DNA of 33,265 bases from JBBSEZ01 sp038239195 (GTDB lineage Bacteria > Planctomycetota > Planctomycetia > Gemmatales > Gemmataceae), in contig JBBSEZ010000049.1 of NCBI GenBank assembly GCA_038239195.1, positions 1 through 33,265 of the forward strand. Direction: 5' to 3'. Position numbers and translations under genes: made by a program. Shown in pieces: positions 21,459-29,483 of the stretch; positions within the stretch are counted from its first letter, which is position 1; each line of letters starts with the position of its first letter. The notes under the pieces are model-generated. The model saw nothing but the letters and a program-made list of their open reading frames with translations. It was not told where the DNA came from and did no database searches.

Positions 21459-23825
21459 TCAGGGCCTGGCCCTTTTCCCCTCCGCATTGAACGCGAAGAC
21501 TTCGCGAACTTCCCAGCTCGGGGCGCCGTGGGCGCTCGTCCGGTCCACTTCCGTGACCGTGAGTCGCAGCTTGCGGGCCCTCGCCCGGTCGAACCGCACC
21601 AGGGTGTACGAGGGGCCGAGGCTGCTCTCGGCGACCTTTCGGAATGCCTTGCCGTCCTCGGACAGTTCCAGCACGAAACGGCTCCTCGGGGCGAAGACCT
21701 CGTAGGGCCAGGCGTTCGGCCCCACCCCGACCGAGTCCACCAGCAGTTCGTTCACCTCCGTCGGCGCGCGGAAGGCGAGCTCCAGGTAGCGGCCCTTCGC
21801 CAGCGCGACGCTCGCCCCCGTTTCGGGCTTGCCGTCGAGGACCTTGGCCGCGTCGAAATGGGAGGAATTCGTCGTCACCTTCCACCCGGCGCGGTCCAGC
21901 GGCTTCCGCGACGGCCGCGGGCCGGGGTGGGCCGCCCACGTCGCCTTCGGCTCGGGGGTAGGGCGGCCCCCCGGCGTCACCTTCAAAAAGGCGCACCCAT
22001 GGGCGGGCAAGTCGCGGGCGGTGTAGCCGCCCTTGTGGCGGCCCAGCCCCTTGTGCGCCCACAGGTCGCGGACGTGGGCCTCGCCCGCCGGCAGGCCCAG
22101 TTCTTTCCAGGTCACCTCGACCGTCGCCACCTTCTCCCCCGCGTTCAGCAGGACCACGGCCCGCGAGCCGTCGGCCAGCTCCCGCGCCCAGACCTGCGTC
22201 CCGCCGGAGGCTCGCACGCGGCGCCCGGGCTTGCGGGCGGCGTCCCTGTCGATCGCGATGGCCTCGGTGTTGAGCAACACGTAGCGGTCGTGGGCGTTCA
22301 GCACGCGGAAATCGTGCGACAGGTACAGGGGGGCCGCGGCAACGCACCACAGGCTCATCTGCGACTTCGCCTCCTCGTCGCCGACGAAGCCCACCATCAG
22401 GTAGTCGGGGTTGTTCCAGCGCCCCTTGCCGGCCGGGCCTGGGCTCGCCACGCGGGAGAGGCACTCCAGGATGGTGCCCCACTTCCCGTTGACGTCCTGT
22501 CCCGTCCTCCACTCGTCGGCCCACTCGGGGTGACGGCCGGCCCAGCCGGTGTTGATCGAGAAGGCGATGGGTCGCTTCACCCGGCGCGCCTCGGCCCGCA
22601 GCGCCTTCGCCATCTCCACGTAGGCGCCCAGCCCCTGCGACTTGTTCCAGTCGTAGCCGTCGTAGAAGAGGTGGTCCACCCCGCCGTCCGCGACGAACCG
22701 GGCGTGCCGCGCGACGAGCGCCAGGCCCTTGACGGGAGGCGCCACCTTCACGTCCTTGTTTCCCGGGTAGTTGTCGGCCCCGCCGGTGCTGAGGGAGGGC
22801 GACAGGTAGAAGCCGAGCTTGAGGCCGCGCTTGTGGAGGTGGTCGGCCAGCCCTTTGAGGCCGTTGGGGTAGTTCCTCGGGTCCACGTGCGGGTCGCCAG
22901 GCCGGTATCCCGAGCCGTCCGCGTACTTGCCGGCCTCGGTCCAGTAGTAGTGACGGCGCCGACCGTCGTGGCCCCACCAGCCGCCATCGATGCGGAGCGT
23001 CGTGTAGCCCGCGTCGCGCAGGCCCGACTTCTCGAACGCCTCCGCCATCCCCTTGAACAGCTCCTCGTTGTGGCGGGCGATGAAGAAGTTGTAGGTGGAC
23101 CAGCCCATGCCGGGCAGCGGCAGCGGCTCGTCGAGGGCCCTCCGCGGGCGCCTGTCCGCCGTGGCCCCGGTTGGCCCCTTCTCGCCCTCCCCCACGGCGT
23201 CGCGTTTGAGGTTGTAGTCCTTCCGCTCGAGGCTCGTCCGCATCCGCTGGGCCTTCCCGGTGCGCTGGCGCAGTTCCTTGTCGCGGGCGCCGAGCATGGT
23301 GGGCACGACGACCTCCTTGCCGGCCAGGATCGCCTCGACGGCGGGGACCAACTTCTCCGCGCTGCCGCAGTAGGTCAGCAAGAACCAAGGCTCGGTGCGA
23401 GTACCGCTGGTCCAAAGCGCCTTCTCGTCCTTCGGGGGGCTGGAGTCGCAAACGGTCCACTGCTCTCCGATGCAGACGGCCTGACGGTTCTCGTAGCGAA
23501 ACACCACAGCCGTCTTGCCCTCCCGGGCCCAGTCGAGGTAGTGCTTGCGTTCGTCGGCGAGGTGGGCAGCGCCAAGGTGTTCCCGGAGGCCGGCCGCGGG
23601 ATACTTCCCCTTGAGGTCCTTCACCTTCTTGTAGAGGATGACGCCCTTCTCCTTGCTGAACTTGTCCACCTTCAGGACGGTGATGCTCTGGGCGCGGTCG
23701 CACGCCGCCCCCAGCGTCTGAGGCCGGAAGACGTCGATGAAGGCGGAGGACGGCCCCCCCCGCAGCAGGAGGCCCGCTAGCAGGCCCGCGCCGAAGACGA
23801 CCGGCAACAAGCGAAACCGGCTCAC
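21459..23825 (-). CDS. Secreted GH27-type alpha-galactosidase with an extra N-terminal domain and a C-terminal discoidin-like domain
   Basis: 788 residues. A signal peptide or anchor (about 1-28) is followed by a ~180-residue cysteine-containing domain (CDRAQSITVLKVDKFSKEKG... TYCGSAEKLVPAVEAILAGK) of unknown role. The GH27 barrel starts at GMGWSTYNFF (239-248). D389 (LFYDGYDW) aligns with the nucleophile and D444 (RTGQDVNGKW) with the acid/base, and MSLWCVAAAPLYLSHDFR matches the family. The usual double Asp of the -1 subsite is D280-G (LRIDGGWW). A galactosidase C-terminal beta-domain (about 510-640) precedes an F5/8-type (discoidin) module (about 650-788: KVTTNSSHFDAAKVLDGKPETG). It would release terminal alpha-linked galactose or a related sugar outside the cytoplasm; exact specificity is unknown. 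The 272-residue gene lies 37 nt upstream. Confidence 0.82.
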   Translation of the reverse strand: MSRFRLLPVVFGAGLLAGLLLRGGPSSAFIDVFRPQTLGAACDRAQSITVLKVDKFSKEKGVILYKKVKDLKGKYPAAGLREHLGAAHLADERKHYLDWAREGKTAVVFRYENRQAVCIGEQWTVCDSSPPKDEKALWTSGTRTEPWFLLTYCGSAEKLVPAVEAILAGKEVVVPTMLGARDKELRQRTGKAQRMRTSLERKDYNLKRDAVGEGEKGPTGATADRRPRRALDEPLPLPGMGWSTYNFFIARHNEELFKGMAEAFEKSGLRDAGYTTLRIDGGWWGHDGRRRHYYWTEAGKYADGSGYRPGDPHVDPRNYPNGLKGLADHLHKRGLKLGFYLSPSLSTGGADNYPGNKDVKVAPPVKGLALVARHARFVADGGVDHLFYDGYDWNKSQGLGAYVEMAKALRAEARRVKRPIAFSINTGWAGRHPEWADEWRTGQDVNGKWGTILECLSRVASPGPAGKGRWNNPDYLMVGFVGDEEAKSQMSLWCVAAAPLYLSHDFRVLNAHDRYVLLNTEAIAIDRDAARKPGRRVRASGGTQVWARELADGSRAVVLLNAGEKVATVEVTWKELGLPAGEAHVRDLWAHKGLGRHKGGYTARDLPAHGCAFLKVTPGGRPTPEPKATWAAHPGPRPSRKPLDRAGWKVTTNSSHFDAAKVLDGKPETGASVALAKGRYLELAFRAPTEVNELLVDSVGVGPNAWPYEVFAPRSRFVLELSEDGKAFRKVAESSLGPSYTLVRFDRARARKLRLTVTEVDRTSAHGAPSWEVREVFAFNAEGKRARP

Positions 23826-23862
23826 CCTGATGCCCTCCCTCGTTCCCGGGCCTCGAGCCTCG

Positions 23863-24681
23863 CTAATTCACCCACTGGCCGAGCGTGGCCAGGTAGCCCC
23901 ATTCCCCCTTCGCGGACCGGCGAAAGAGGAGATCGACTCCCCGGTGTGTCGTCCGCAGCCGCACGAACGCGTGATCGCCGATGACCCGGGCCCAGCCGTC
24001 TTCTTCCACCTTCGGGAGGGCGTACGTCCGCTTCCCCGCCTTGTCGCGCCGGTGCAGCCCCTTGGCGAGCACGACCTGCAGGAGCGCCTTGCGGTCGGCG
24101 ACGGTGCCGGTGCTGACCAGGCCGTCGGCCGACGAGCGGGCCGGGGGAGGAGGAGGCGGGGGCTCCTCGACTTCTCCCTTGCGGAGGGCGGTCTCCTTCA
24201 CGCCGTCGCGGCCCTCTGGCCCCCGGGCGTTGGGGACCTTCTTCCAGGCGAGGCGCATGAACCGCTCCACCACGTAGTAGGAGGCGAACGACATGGTGTT
24301 GGGGTGTTTGGGGCGCGCCGTGGCGAAGTCCGAGGCGATGGCGGGGAGGGCCCGGGTGGCGTTCTCGACGCCGACGCGCTCCAGGACGTAGAGGATCGCG
24401 ATTTTCTCGTCGGCCTTCGCTTCCAGGTACAGCTCGGCGAGCCGTGCCTGCACGCGCTCCGGGAGGCCGAGGGCCTTGAAGCCGAGGCAGGCTTTTTCGA
24501 CCGCCAGATAATTCGCCCCGCCTGCATCGAGTATCTTGCGGAGCTCGAGTACCTTCGCGCGCACCTCCGCCTTCGTGGGCTTGCCGGCGGGCAGGGGGGC
24601 GCCTTGCCCAGCCCCTGCCACTCCAAGCGCGGCGGCGAGCAGAAGGGCGATTCGGAGGACAGACAGACGGTTCGCGGGCAT
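23863..24681 (-). CDS. Secreted protein of unknown function, first gene of the GH27 unit
   Basis: 272 residues, not recognised. There is a signal peptide (LRIALLLAAALGVAGAGQGAP), then a helical region (about 35-150: VRAKVLELRKILDAGGANYLAVEKACLGFKALGL; RVQARLAELYLEAKADEKIAILYVLERVG) resembling a helical-repeat scaffold. A PPPPPPP linker (about 172-178) follows, then a C-terminal beta-rich segment (YALPKVEEDGWARVIGDHAFVRLRTTHRGVDLLFRRSAKGEWGYLATLGQWVN) that looks like a small NTF2-like or calycin-like sheet. Same strand and only 37 nt before the galactosidase gene, so probably co-transcribed. The ATG has no strong Shine-Dalgarno (GGAAA only). Confidence 0.72.
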   Translation of the reverse strand: MPANRLSVLRIALLLAAALGVAGAGQGAPLPAGKPTKAEVRAKVLELRKILDAGGANYLAVEKACLGFKALGLPERVQARLAELYLEAKADEKIAILYVLERVGVENATRALPAIASDFATARPKHPNTMSFASYYVVERFMRLAWKKVPNARGPEGRDGVKETALRKGEVEEPPPPPPPARSSADGLVSTGTVADRKALLQVVLAKGLHRRDKAGKRTYALPKVEEDGWARVIGDHAFVRLRTTHRGVDLLFRRSAKGEWGYLATLGQWVN

Positions 24682-24715
24682 GATGGTTTTTCCGGGGCGA
24701 GGGCGCCCTTCTCAC

Positions 24716-24743
24716 CTTATCCGGTGGCTCCGCAAGGTGGCAA
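24716..24743 (-). promoter_or_regulatory. Candidate promoter of the secreted GH27/propeller unit
   Basis: On the minus strand TTGCCA (24743-24738, five of six to the -35 consensus), a 16-nt spacer, GATAAG (24721-24716, four of six). Predicted initiation is near 24709, leaving a leader of about 28 nt to the ATG at 24681. Confidence 0.5.
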
Positions 24744-24810
24744 GGACAAACAACGGGGCGCTCGCAGGGGAAAGGTAGGCCCCGCGTGACGAGGGGACCG
24801 GGGGCCGCCC

Positions 24811-24839
24811 TTGCAAAGGGCAGGCGAGCCCGCCATGAT
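24811..24839 (+). promoter_or_regulatory. Candidate promoter for the small basic protein gene
   Basis: TTGCAA (24811-24816), a 17-nt spacer, CATGAT (24834-24839), each four of six to consensus. Initiation near 24846 would give a ~35-nt leader containing AAAGGAG (24865-24871). Confidence 0.35.
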
Positions 24840-24880
24840 GTACCGGCAAACGCAACCCGACCCGAAAGGAGCGACGGAGC

Positions 24881-24985
24881 ATGGCGAAAACCACCAGCCT
24901 GAAGATGGCCCGAAAGCGGCGACGCATCCGCAACAAGCGCCTGCGGCACCTGAAGCGGACCCGCAAGGAATGGAGAGCGTCTTGA
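24881..24985 (+). CDS. 34-residue highly basic protein, bS22/AURKAIP1-COX24-like
   Basis: Translation from the ATG at 24881 gives a 34-residue peptide that is about half Arg/Lys: it begins MAKTTSLKMARKRRR and ends LKRTRKEWRAS before TGA. The pattern RKRRRIR...LRHLKRTRKEWR resembles the ~30-residue bacterial proteins of the AURKAIP1/COX24 (bS22, mitochondrial mS38) class, typically KKRRKRM...KLLRRTR. These sit in the decoding region of the small ribosomal subunit and bind rRNA. AAAGGAG lies 9 nt upstream, and a candidate promoter precedes it. Codon use is normal for the region, and the reading frame ends cleanly 56 nt before the next gene. The family assignment is an inference from a short sequence; a non-ribosomal nucleic-acid-binding peptide is the main alternative. 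Confidence 0.6.
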   Translation: MAKTTSLKMARKRRRIRNKRLRHLKRTRKEWRAS

Positions 24986-25041
24986 GCGCCTGAAGCGCGC
25001 CGACCGCGGCGCGCCACCAGCCTGCCCAGAGAGGGACGACC

Positions 25042-25806
25042 ATGTTCGCGTTTCTGGGAGCGATGGGGCCGGCGGTGTGTCTCCTCCTGAGCGGGGCGGC
25101 CACGTCCCCGGAGGGCTATCTCCTCGTCCGCCCGCCGGGGCTCGGGGGCGCCCTTCTGGAGAAGGCGGTCGCGTACGTGCCCCGGGAAGGCGACCTGATC
25201 TTCTACGACGACCACAACCGGGCCTGGACCGCGCTGTTCGCCCTCGCGGGCACCGGCCCGCCCCTGCACGTGGGCATTGTCGTCAAGGACCGCGACGGCG
25301 CCCTCGTCGTCCTCGAAGCGGGGCCCGACGACACCCTCTGGGTGGAACTGCTCGACGTGGGCCCGCGGCTGCGGCAGTTCGACCGGGACTACCGGGGGAC
25401 CGTGACGGTGCGCCGCTGCAAGCGAGCGCTGACCCGAGAGCAGTCCGCAGCCCTGACGAAGTTCGCCCTCGCGCAGAAGGGCAAGCGCTACGCCGCCCTC
25501 CGGTTGCTCCAACAGGGCACGCTGCTGCGCGCCCGCGGGCCCTTGGAGCCCATGCTGGCGAAAACGCACCTCGACCGCGCGAGCTGGATCTGCTCCGAGC
25601 TGACGGTCGCCGCCGGCACCGTCGTCGGGCTGTTCGACCCCAAGGTCGTCCGCTCCAACGTGACCTACCCGCGCGACCTCGTCGATGACCGCAAGCACGC
25701 TCTCGGCGACGTCTGGGAGGGCCCGGCCGAATGGAGGCCGAGCCGCCGCCCTGCGGGGCCCATCGCGCTGCGCAAGGGGGCGTGGCCGAAGGGCCTCGCG
25801 AAATGA
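25042..25806 (+). CDS. Secreted permuted papain-like (YiiX/NlpC-P60 type) hydrolase
   Basis: 254 residues. A signal peptide (about 1-20) is followed by the permuted NlpC/P60 arrangement in which the histidine precedes the cysteine: EGDLIFYDDHNRAW (about 49-62), the catalytic His in PPLHVGIVVKD, and the catalytic Cys in ASWICSELTVAAG near residue 193. YiiX-type enzymes and relatives cut amide or ester bonds in peptidoglycan peptides or lipids. Substrate here is unknown; a role at the cell envelope fits the signal peptide. GAGAGGG is placed before the ATG. It follows the small basic gene by 56 nt and may be co-transcribed with it. It converges on the UbiB-type gene with 29 nt between stops. Confidence 0.83.
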   Translation: MFAFLGAMGPAVCLLLSGAATSPEGYLLVRPPGLGGALLEKAVAYVPREGDLIFYDDHNRAWTALFALAGTGPPLHVGIVVKDRDGALVVLEAGPDDTLWVELLDVGPRLRQFDRDYRGTVTVRRCKRALTREQSAALTKFALAQKGKRYAALRLLQQGTLLRARGPLEPMLAKTHLDRASWICSELTVAAGTVVGLFDPKVVRSNVTYPRDLVDDRKHALGDVWEGPAEWRPSRRPAGPIALRKGAWPKGLAK

Positions 25807-25835
25807 GGGGGCCGCCGCTTGCGGCTTGGCAATCT

Positions 25836-27500
25836 TCACCCCCCGCCCTTGTCCTTTTCGGATCGCGCGACCCGCCGCACGAGCTTGATCCCGAAAGCGA
25901 CCGCCGCCAGGCACCCCGCCGCCCCGAACAGCGACACGCCCCCCACCACCGGCGCAGCGCCCGTCGCCCACAGATGCGCCGAGCCCACGAACAGCGCGGC
26001 CGTCAGCGCGCCCAGCACAAAGCGGTTCACCGCCCTCTCGAGCCGGGGGTGTTCGTGCCGGACCTCGAGGCTGCCGTTGCGCGCCTTCCTCAGCAGGTCC
26101 GCCAGGTCGCGCGGCAGGGCCTCGAGCAGCCGGTCCCAGTCGCGATACGCCTTGCCCAGCCTCGCCATCCAGCGCTCCGGCGACAGCCAGCGCTTGAGCG
26201 CCCGCGTTTGGTAGGGCCGCACCAGCCGGGCCAGGTTGAAGGTCGGGCTGAGGCGCCGGCCGGTCCCTTCGAGCATCACGAGGGCCTTGAGCAGGAGCGT
26301 GCAGGCGGGGGGCAGCGCGATGCGATAGCGGCGCAGGATGTCGGTCATCCGCTCCAGCGTCGCGCCCAGGTCGAGCTCGCCCAGGGGCTGGCCCGCGCCG
26401 TCCGCGACGAACGCGCCCACCTCGGAGCGCAGGGCGCTGCGGTCCAGCCCCGCCGGCACCGAGCCCAGGCGCATCACGACGTCCACCACCTCCTCGGCGT
26501 CCTTCGACACGACGGCCAACAAAAGCCCCTCGATCTCCCCGCGCAGATGGTCGTCGATGCGCCCCACCATCCCGCAATCGAGTACGCCGACCACCCCGCC
26601 GGGGAGCAGCATCAGGTTGCCGGGGTGGGGGTCGGCGTGGTAGAAGCCATCGCGGAAGATCATCTCCAGATACATGTTCGCGCCGCGAAGGGCAAGCCCT
26701 TCCAGGTCGGCCCCGGCGGCGGCGAGTTGCTTCTCGTCTTCGAGGCTGATGCCGTCCAGCCTCTCCATCGTCAGAACCCGCCGCCCGCACAGCTCGGGGT
26801 AGACGGCGGGGAAGTGGACCGTCTCGTCCTCGGCGAAGTTGCGGGCGAACTCTTCGAGGTTGCGGCGCTCGGCGGCCAGGTCGAGCTCGTTGAGGAACGT
26901 CCGGCGGAACTCGCGGAACGTGGCGACGGGCTGGTAGGCGCGGGCGTCGGGGACGTGCTTCTGGAGCAGCTCGGCCAGCCCGGCCATGATGTCCATGTCG
27001 GTGTGGACCTTTTCCTCGATGCCGGCGTGCTGCACCTTGACCACCACCTGCTGCCCGCCGATCAGGGTGGCGCGGTGGACCTGCCCGATGGAGGCCGAGG
27101 CCATCGGCTTCTCCTCGAACGCCTCGAACAGTTCTTCGACGGGCTCGGCGAGCTCCGTTGAGATGGTGGCGCGCACGGCCCCGGCCGCGTCGGGGGGCGT
27201 CCCGGATTGAAGTTGGGCCAGCTCCGCGGCGAGCGTCGGCCCGATGAGGTCGATTCGCGTGCTCAGCATCTGGCCGAGCTTGACGAACGTCGTCCCCATC
27301 TCGGTGAGGGCCATCCGAATGCGCGCTTCGCGCGTCAACTTCCCGAGGCGCTCGCCGTCCTTGCTCACGAGTCGGCCCTGGAGCCATTCGTAGTTGAGCC
27401 CGCCCAGCCAGTCGGCCAGGCCGTAGCGGCCCAGGACGGTCAGGATCTCCGTCAGCCTGCGGGCATTGCGGTCCACGCGGGTCAACGCGGCCAATCGCAT
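25836..27500 (-). CDS. AarF/UbiB (ABC1) family atypical kinase
   Basis: 554 residues, the usual UbiB length. Diagnostic motifs: the KxGQ motif as K74-L-G-Q77 (FVKLGQMLSTR), the Ala-rich loop ASASIGQVHRA (134-144), the nucleotide-binding lysine K155 in VVVKVQ, NELDLAAERRN (204-214), HADPHPGNLM (288-297) and LDCGMVGRID. The metal-binding DFG motif reads D308-C-G here. Two C-terminal hydrophobic segments (about 495-540) anchor it to the membrane. UbiB proteins support ubiquinone or other isoprenoid-lipid metabolism and have ATPase activity; planctomycetes may use it for menaquinone or other lipids (inference). The ATG at 27500 has GGAGG 10 nt upstream; the longer open frame runs across the divergent aldolase gene and is not real. 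Confidence 0.93.
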   Translation of the reverse strand: MRLAALTRVDRNARRLTEILTVLGRYGLADWLGGLNYEWLQGRLVSKDGERLGKLTREARIRMALTEMGTTFVKLGQMLSTRIDLIGPTLAAELAQLQSGTPPDAAGAVRATISTELAEPVEELFEAFEEKPMASASIGQVHRATLIGGQQVVVKVQHAGIEEKVHTDMDIMAGLAELLQKHVPDARAYQPVATFREFRRTFLNELDLAAERRNLEEFARNFAEDETVHFPAVYPELCGRRVLTMERLDGISLEDEKQLAAAGADLEGLALRGANMYLEMIFRDGFYHADPHPGNLMLLPGGVVGVLDCGMVGRIDDHLRGEIEGLLLAVVSKDAEEVVDVVMRLGSVPAGLDRSALRSEVGAFVADGAGQPLGELDLGATLERMTDILRRYRIALPPACTLLLKALVMLEGTGRRLSPTFNLARLVRPYQTRALKRWLSPERWMARLGKAYRDWDRLLEALPRDLADLLRKARNGSLEVRHEHPRLERAVNRFVLGALTAALFVGSAHLWATGAAPVVGGVSLFGAAGCLAAVAFGIKLVRRVARSEKDKGGG

Positions 27501-27544
27501 CGGAAGGTTGCCTCCGTCTCTTCGGGCAGCACAGCGCTCCTCTT

Positions 27545-27583
27545 CGATTGTACCGAGGCGCCGACCGCCGTTCCCTACAATCG
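27545..27583. promoter_or_regulatory. Symmetric divergent promoter with inverted TACAAT boxes
   Basis: CGATTGTA (27545-27552) and TACAATCG (27576-27583) form a perfect 8-bp inverted repeat separated by 23 nt. Read outward, TACAAT is a -10 box for the aldolase gene (plus, 27576-27581) and for the UbiB gene (minus, 27552-27547). The complementary TTGTA of each box occupies roughly the -35 zone of the other, but at a long 22-nt spacing. It may equally be an operator for a dimeric regulator. Confidence 0.5.
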
Positions 27584-27602
27584 TCTGCGAGGGAGGTTCG
27601 AC

Positions 27603-28415
27603 ATGAAGACCGCCGCCATTCAGGCGCTGCGCCGCAAACTGGCCGCTCGCCAGCCGACCTATGGCCTGTGGGTGACGCTCGAAGCGCCGAGCATCACGGA
27701 AATGGCCGTCGCCGCCGGCCTCGACTGGGTCGTCATCGACGCCGAGCACGGGCACCTCGACTGGAAGGAAGTCGTCGAGCACCTGCGCGCCACCGTGCGC
27801 AGCGACACGGTCGCCCTGGTGCGCCTCGCCGAGCTCAACGGCGGGCTCGTCAAGCGCGCCCTCGACCTCGGCGCCGACGGCGTCGTGATCCCGTGGATGG
27901 AGACGGCCGAGCAGGTGCGGCAGGCCGTCGGCTTTGCGCACTATCCCCCTCGGGGAAGGCGCGGGATTGGCGGGGAGCGCGCCACCGTCTGGGGGCGCTG
28001 CATCGCCCAGCACGTCGCCGAGGCCGAGGAGCACGTCCTCGTCGTGCCGATCCTCGAATCGGTGCAGGCCGGGCGCAACGTCGAGGAACTGTGCGCCGTG
28101 CCGGGCGTCGAGCTGTTCTTCCTCGGCCCGGCCGACTATTCCTCGACGGCGGGCCATCCGGGCCAGTGGGAGGCCCCCGGGGTGGCCGAGCAGTTGCTGG
28201 CCATCAAGGACGCCATTCGCCGGCACGGCAAGCACTGCGGCGTCCTCACCACGGGCCCGGAAAATCTCTTGCAGCGGCGCGAACAGGGCTTCGCGCTGCT
28301 CGGCCTGGGGCTCGACGGCGGGCTGTTCCTGCGCGCCCTCCTCGACTTGTTGGCGTGCGCCGGTCGGGCGCCGGCCCTCACCCCCGCCCTCGATCCTCGG
28401 AGCGAGCCCTCATGA
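27603..28415 (+). CDS. HpcH/HpaI-family class II aldolase (2-keto-3-deoxy-type aldolase)
   Basis: 270 residues. TIM-barrel aldolase with the family residues visible: catalytic H49 (VVIDAEHGHLDW), R74 (ALVRLAELNG), metal ligands E152 (VVPILESVQAG) and D178 (FLGPADYSSTAG). The enzymes split or join pyruvate with an aldehyde (2-keto-3-deoxy sugar acids, 4-hydroxy-2-oxo acids) using Mg or Mn. GGGAGG lies about 7 nt before the ATG. The stop overlaps the start of the dehydrogenase gene as ATGA (28412-28415), so the two are made together. The last ~25 residues (PALTPALDPRSEPS) are a low-complexity tail. Substrate not fixed by sequence. Confidence 0.9.
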   Translation: MKTAAIQALRRKLAARQPTYGLWVTLEAPSITEMAVAAGLDWVVIDAEHGHLDWKEVVEHLRATVRSDTVALVRLAELNGGLVKRALDLGADGVVIPWMETAEQVRQAVGFAHYPPRGRRGIGGERATVWGRCIAQHVAEAEEHVLVVPILESVQAGRNVEELCAVPGVELFFLGPADYSSTAGHPGQWEAPGVAEQLLAIKDAIRRHGKHCGVLTTGPENLLQRREQGFALLGLGLDGGLFLRALLDLLACAGRAPALTPALDPRSEPS

Positions 28416-29458
28416 GCTCTCGCAAGCGCTTTTGCCTCGCCTGGACCGGCGACTTCCAGGGCCCCGACGGCCGGCCCCGCTACCGCGACGTGGGCCCGTC
28501 GGTCCTGGCAGGGCACGATCACGTCGAATGCGTGGCGTTCGCCGAACATCGGCCCGTCATCGCGCCCGATCAGATTGGGGGCGCCAACGGCGTGATCGTG
28601 CTGACGCCGCGCGTGACGGCCGCGAGCCTGATAGGCTGTCCCGACCTGCTGGCGGTGGGTCGCTTCGGCGTCGGCTACGATGGCGTGGACGTGGCGGCGT
28701 GTACCGCCGCCGACGTGGTGGCACTGATAACGACCGGCGCCGTCGATCGCTCGATGGCCGAGGCGACGCTCGCATGGATGTTGGCCCTGACGCACCACGT
28801 CCGCGCCAAGGACGCGCTGGTGCGCCAGGGAAAGTGGGACGAGCGCTCGGCATTCATGGGCTGCGAGCTGCGCGAGCGAACGCTCGGCGTCATCGGCCTG
28901 GGCGGGATCGGGCGGGCGCTGATCGAGTTGCTGCGCGGCTTCGGCATGAACGAGCCGCTGGCGTACGACCCCTTCCTCGACGCGGGCAAGGCGCGAGAGA
29001 TGGGGGCGAAGTTGGTGGGCCTCGGGGAGTTGTTGGCGTCGGCCGACTTCGTGTCGATTCACTGCCCGCTCAACGAGAGGACGCGCAACCTGATCGGGGC
29101 GGGCGAGCTGGCGAAGATGAAGCCGACCGCTTATCTCCTCAATACGGCGCGCGGCGGGATCGTGGAGGAAGGCGCTCTTTATGAGGCGTTGAAGGGGCGG
29201 CGCATCGGGGGGGCGGCGATCGACTGTTTCGAGGAGGAGCCACTGCGCGGGCCGCACCGGCTGGGGGAGCTGGACAACGTGCTGCTGGCGCCGCACTGCA
29301 TCGGCTGGACGGAGGAACTGTTCCGCGACATCGGGCGGATGGCGTGCCGGTCGATGCTGGAGCTGTCGCTGGGGAAGAGGCCGCGGGGGGCGGTCAACCC
29401 GGAGGTGTTCGAGCGGGCGGGGTTTCGGGAGAAGTGGGGGCGGGTCATAGGGGGGTGA
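28412..29458 (+). CDS. D-isomer-specific 2-hydroxyacid dehydrogenase (NAD-dependent)
   Basis: 348 residues. Two-domain fold with the Rossmann motif G162-L-G164-G-I-G167 (IGLGGIGRAL), D186 (AYDPF) selecting NAD over NADP, catalytic R247 (LNTARGGIV), the Glu of DCFEEEP (274-276) and H295 (LLAPHCIG). It reduces 2-oxo acids or oxidises D-2-hydroxy acids, as in glycerate, phosphoglycerate or lactate dehydrogenases. Its 4-nt overlap with the aldolase gene suggests it handles that enzyme's 2-oxo product or substrate (for example pyruvate, tartronate semialdehyde-type or sugar-acid intermediates; inference). It converges on the PIN gene with 25 nt between stops, where the GC content begins to fall. 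Confidence 0.93.
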   Translation: MSSRKRFCLAWTGDFQGPDGRPRYRDVGPSVLAGHDHVECVAFAEHRPVIAPDQIGGANGVIVLTPRVTAASLIGCPDLLAVGRFGVGYDGVDVAACTAADVVALITTGAVDRSMAEATLAWMLALTHHVRAKDALVRQGKWDERSAFMGCELRERTLGVIGLGGIGRALIELLRGFGMNEPLAYDPFLDAGKAREMGAKLVGLGELLASADFVSIHCPLNERTRNLIGAGELAKMKPTAYLLNTARGGIVEEGALYEALKGRRIGGAAIDCFEEEPLRGPHRLGELDNVLLAPHCIGWTEELFRDIGRMACRSMLELSLGKRPRGAVNPEVFERAGFREKWGRVIGG

Positions 29459-29483
29459 GGCGCCTCCGCCGCATGCGCTCACG

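Noticed and set aside
21528..23780. A 750-codon plus-strand open frame antisense to the GH27 gene.
   Set aside because: Rich in Arg, Gly, Val and His with no domain; a shadow of the strongly supported minus-strand gene.
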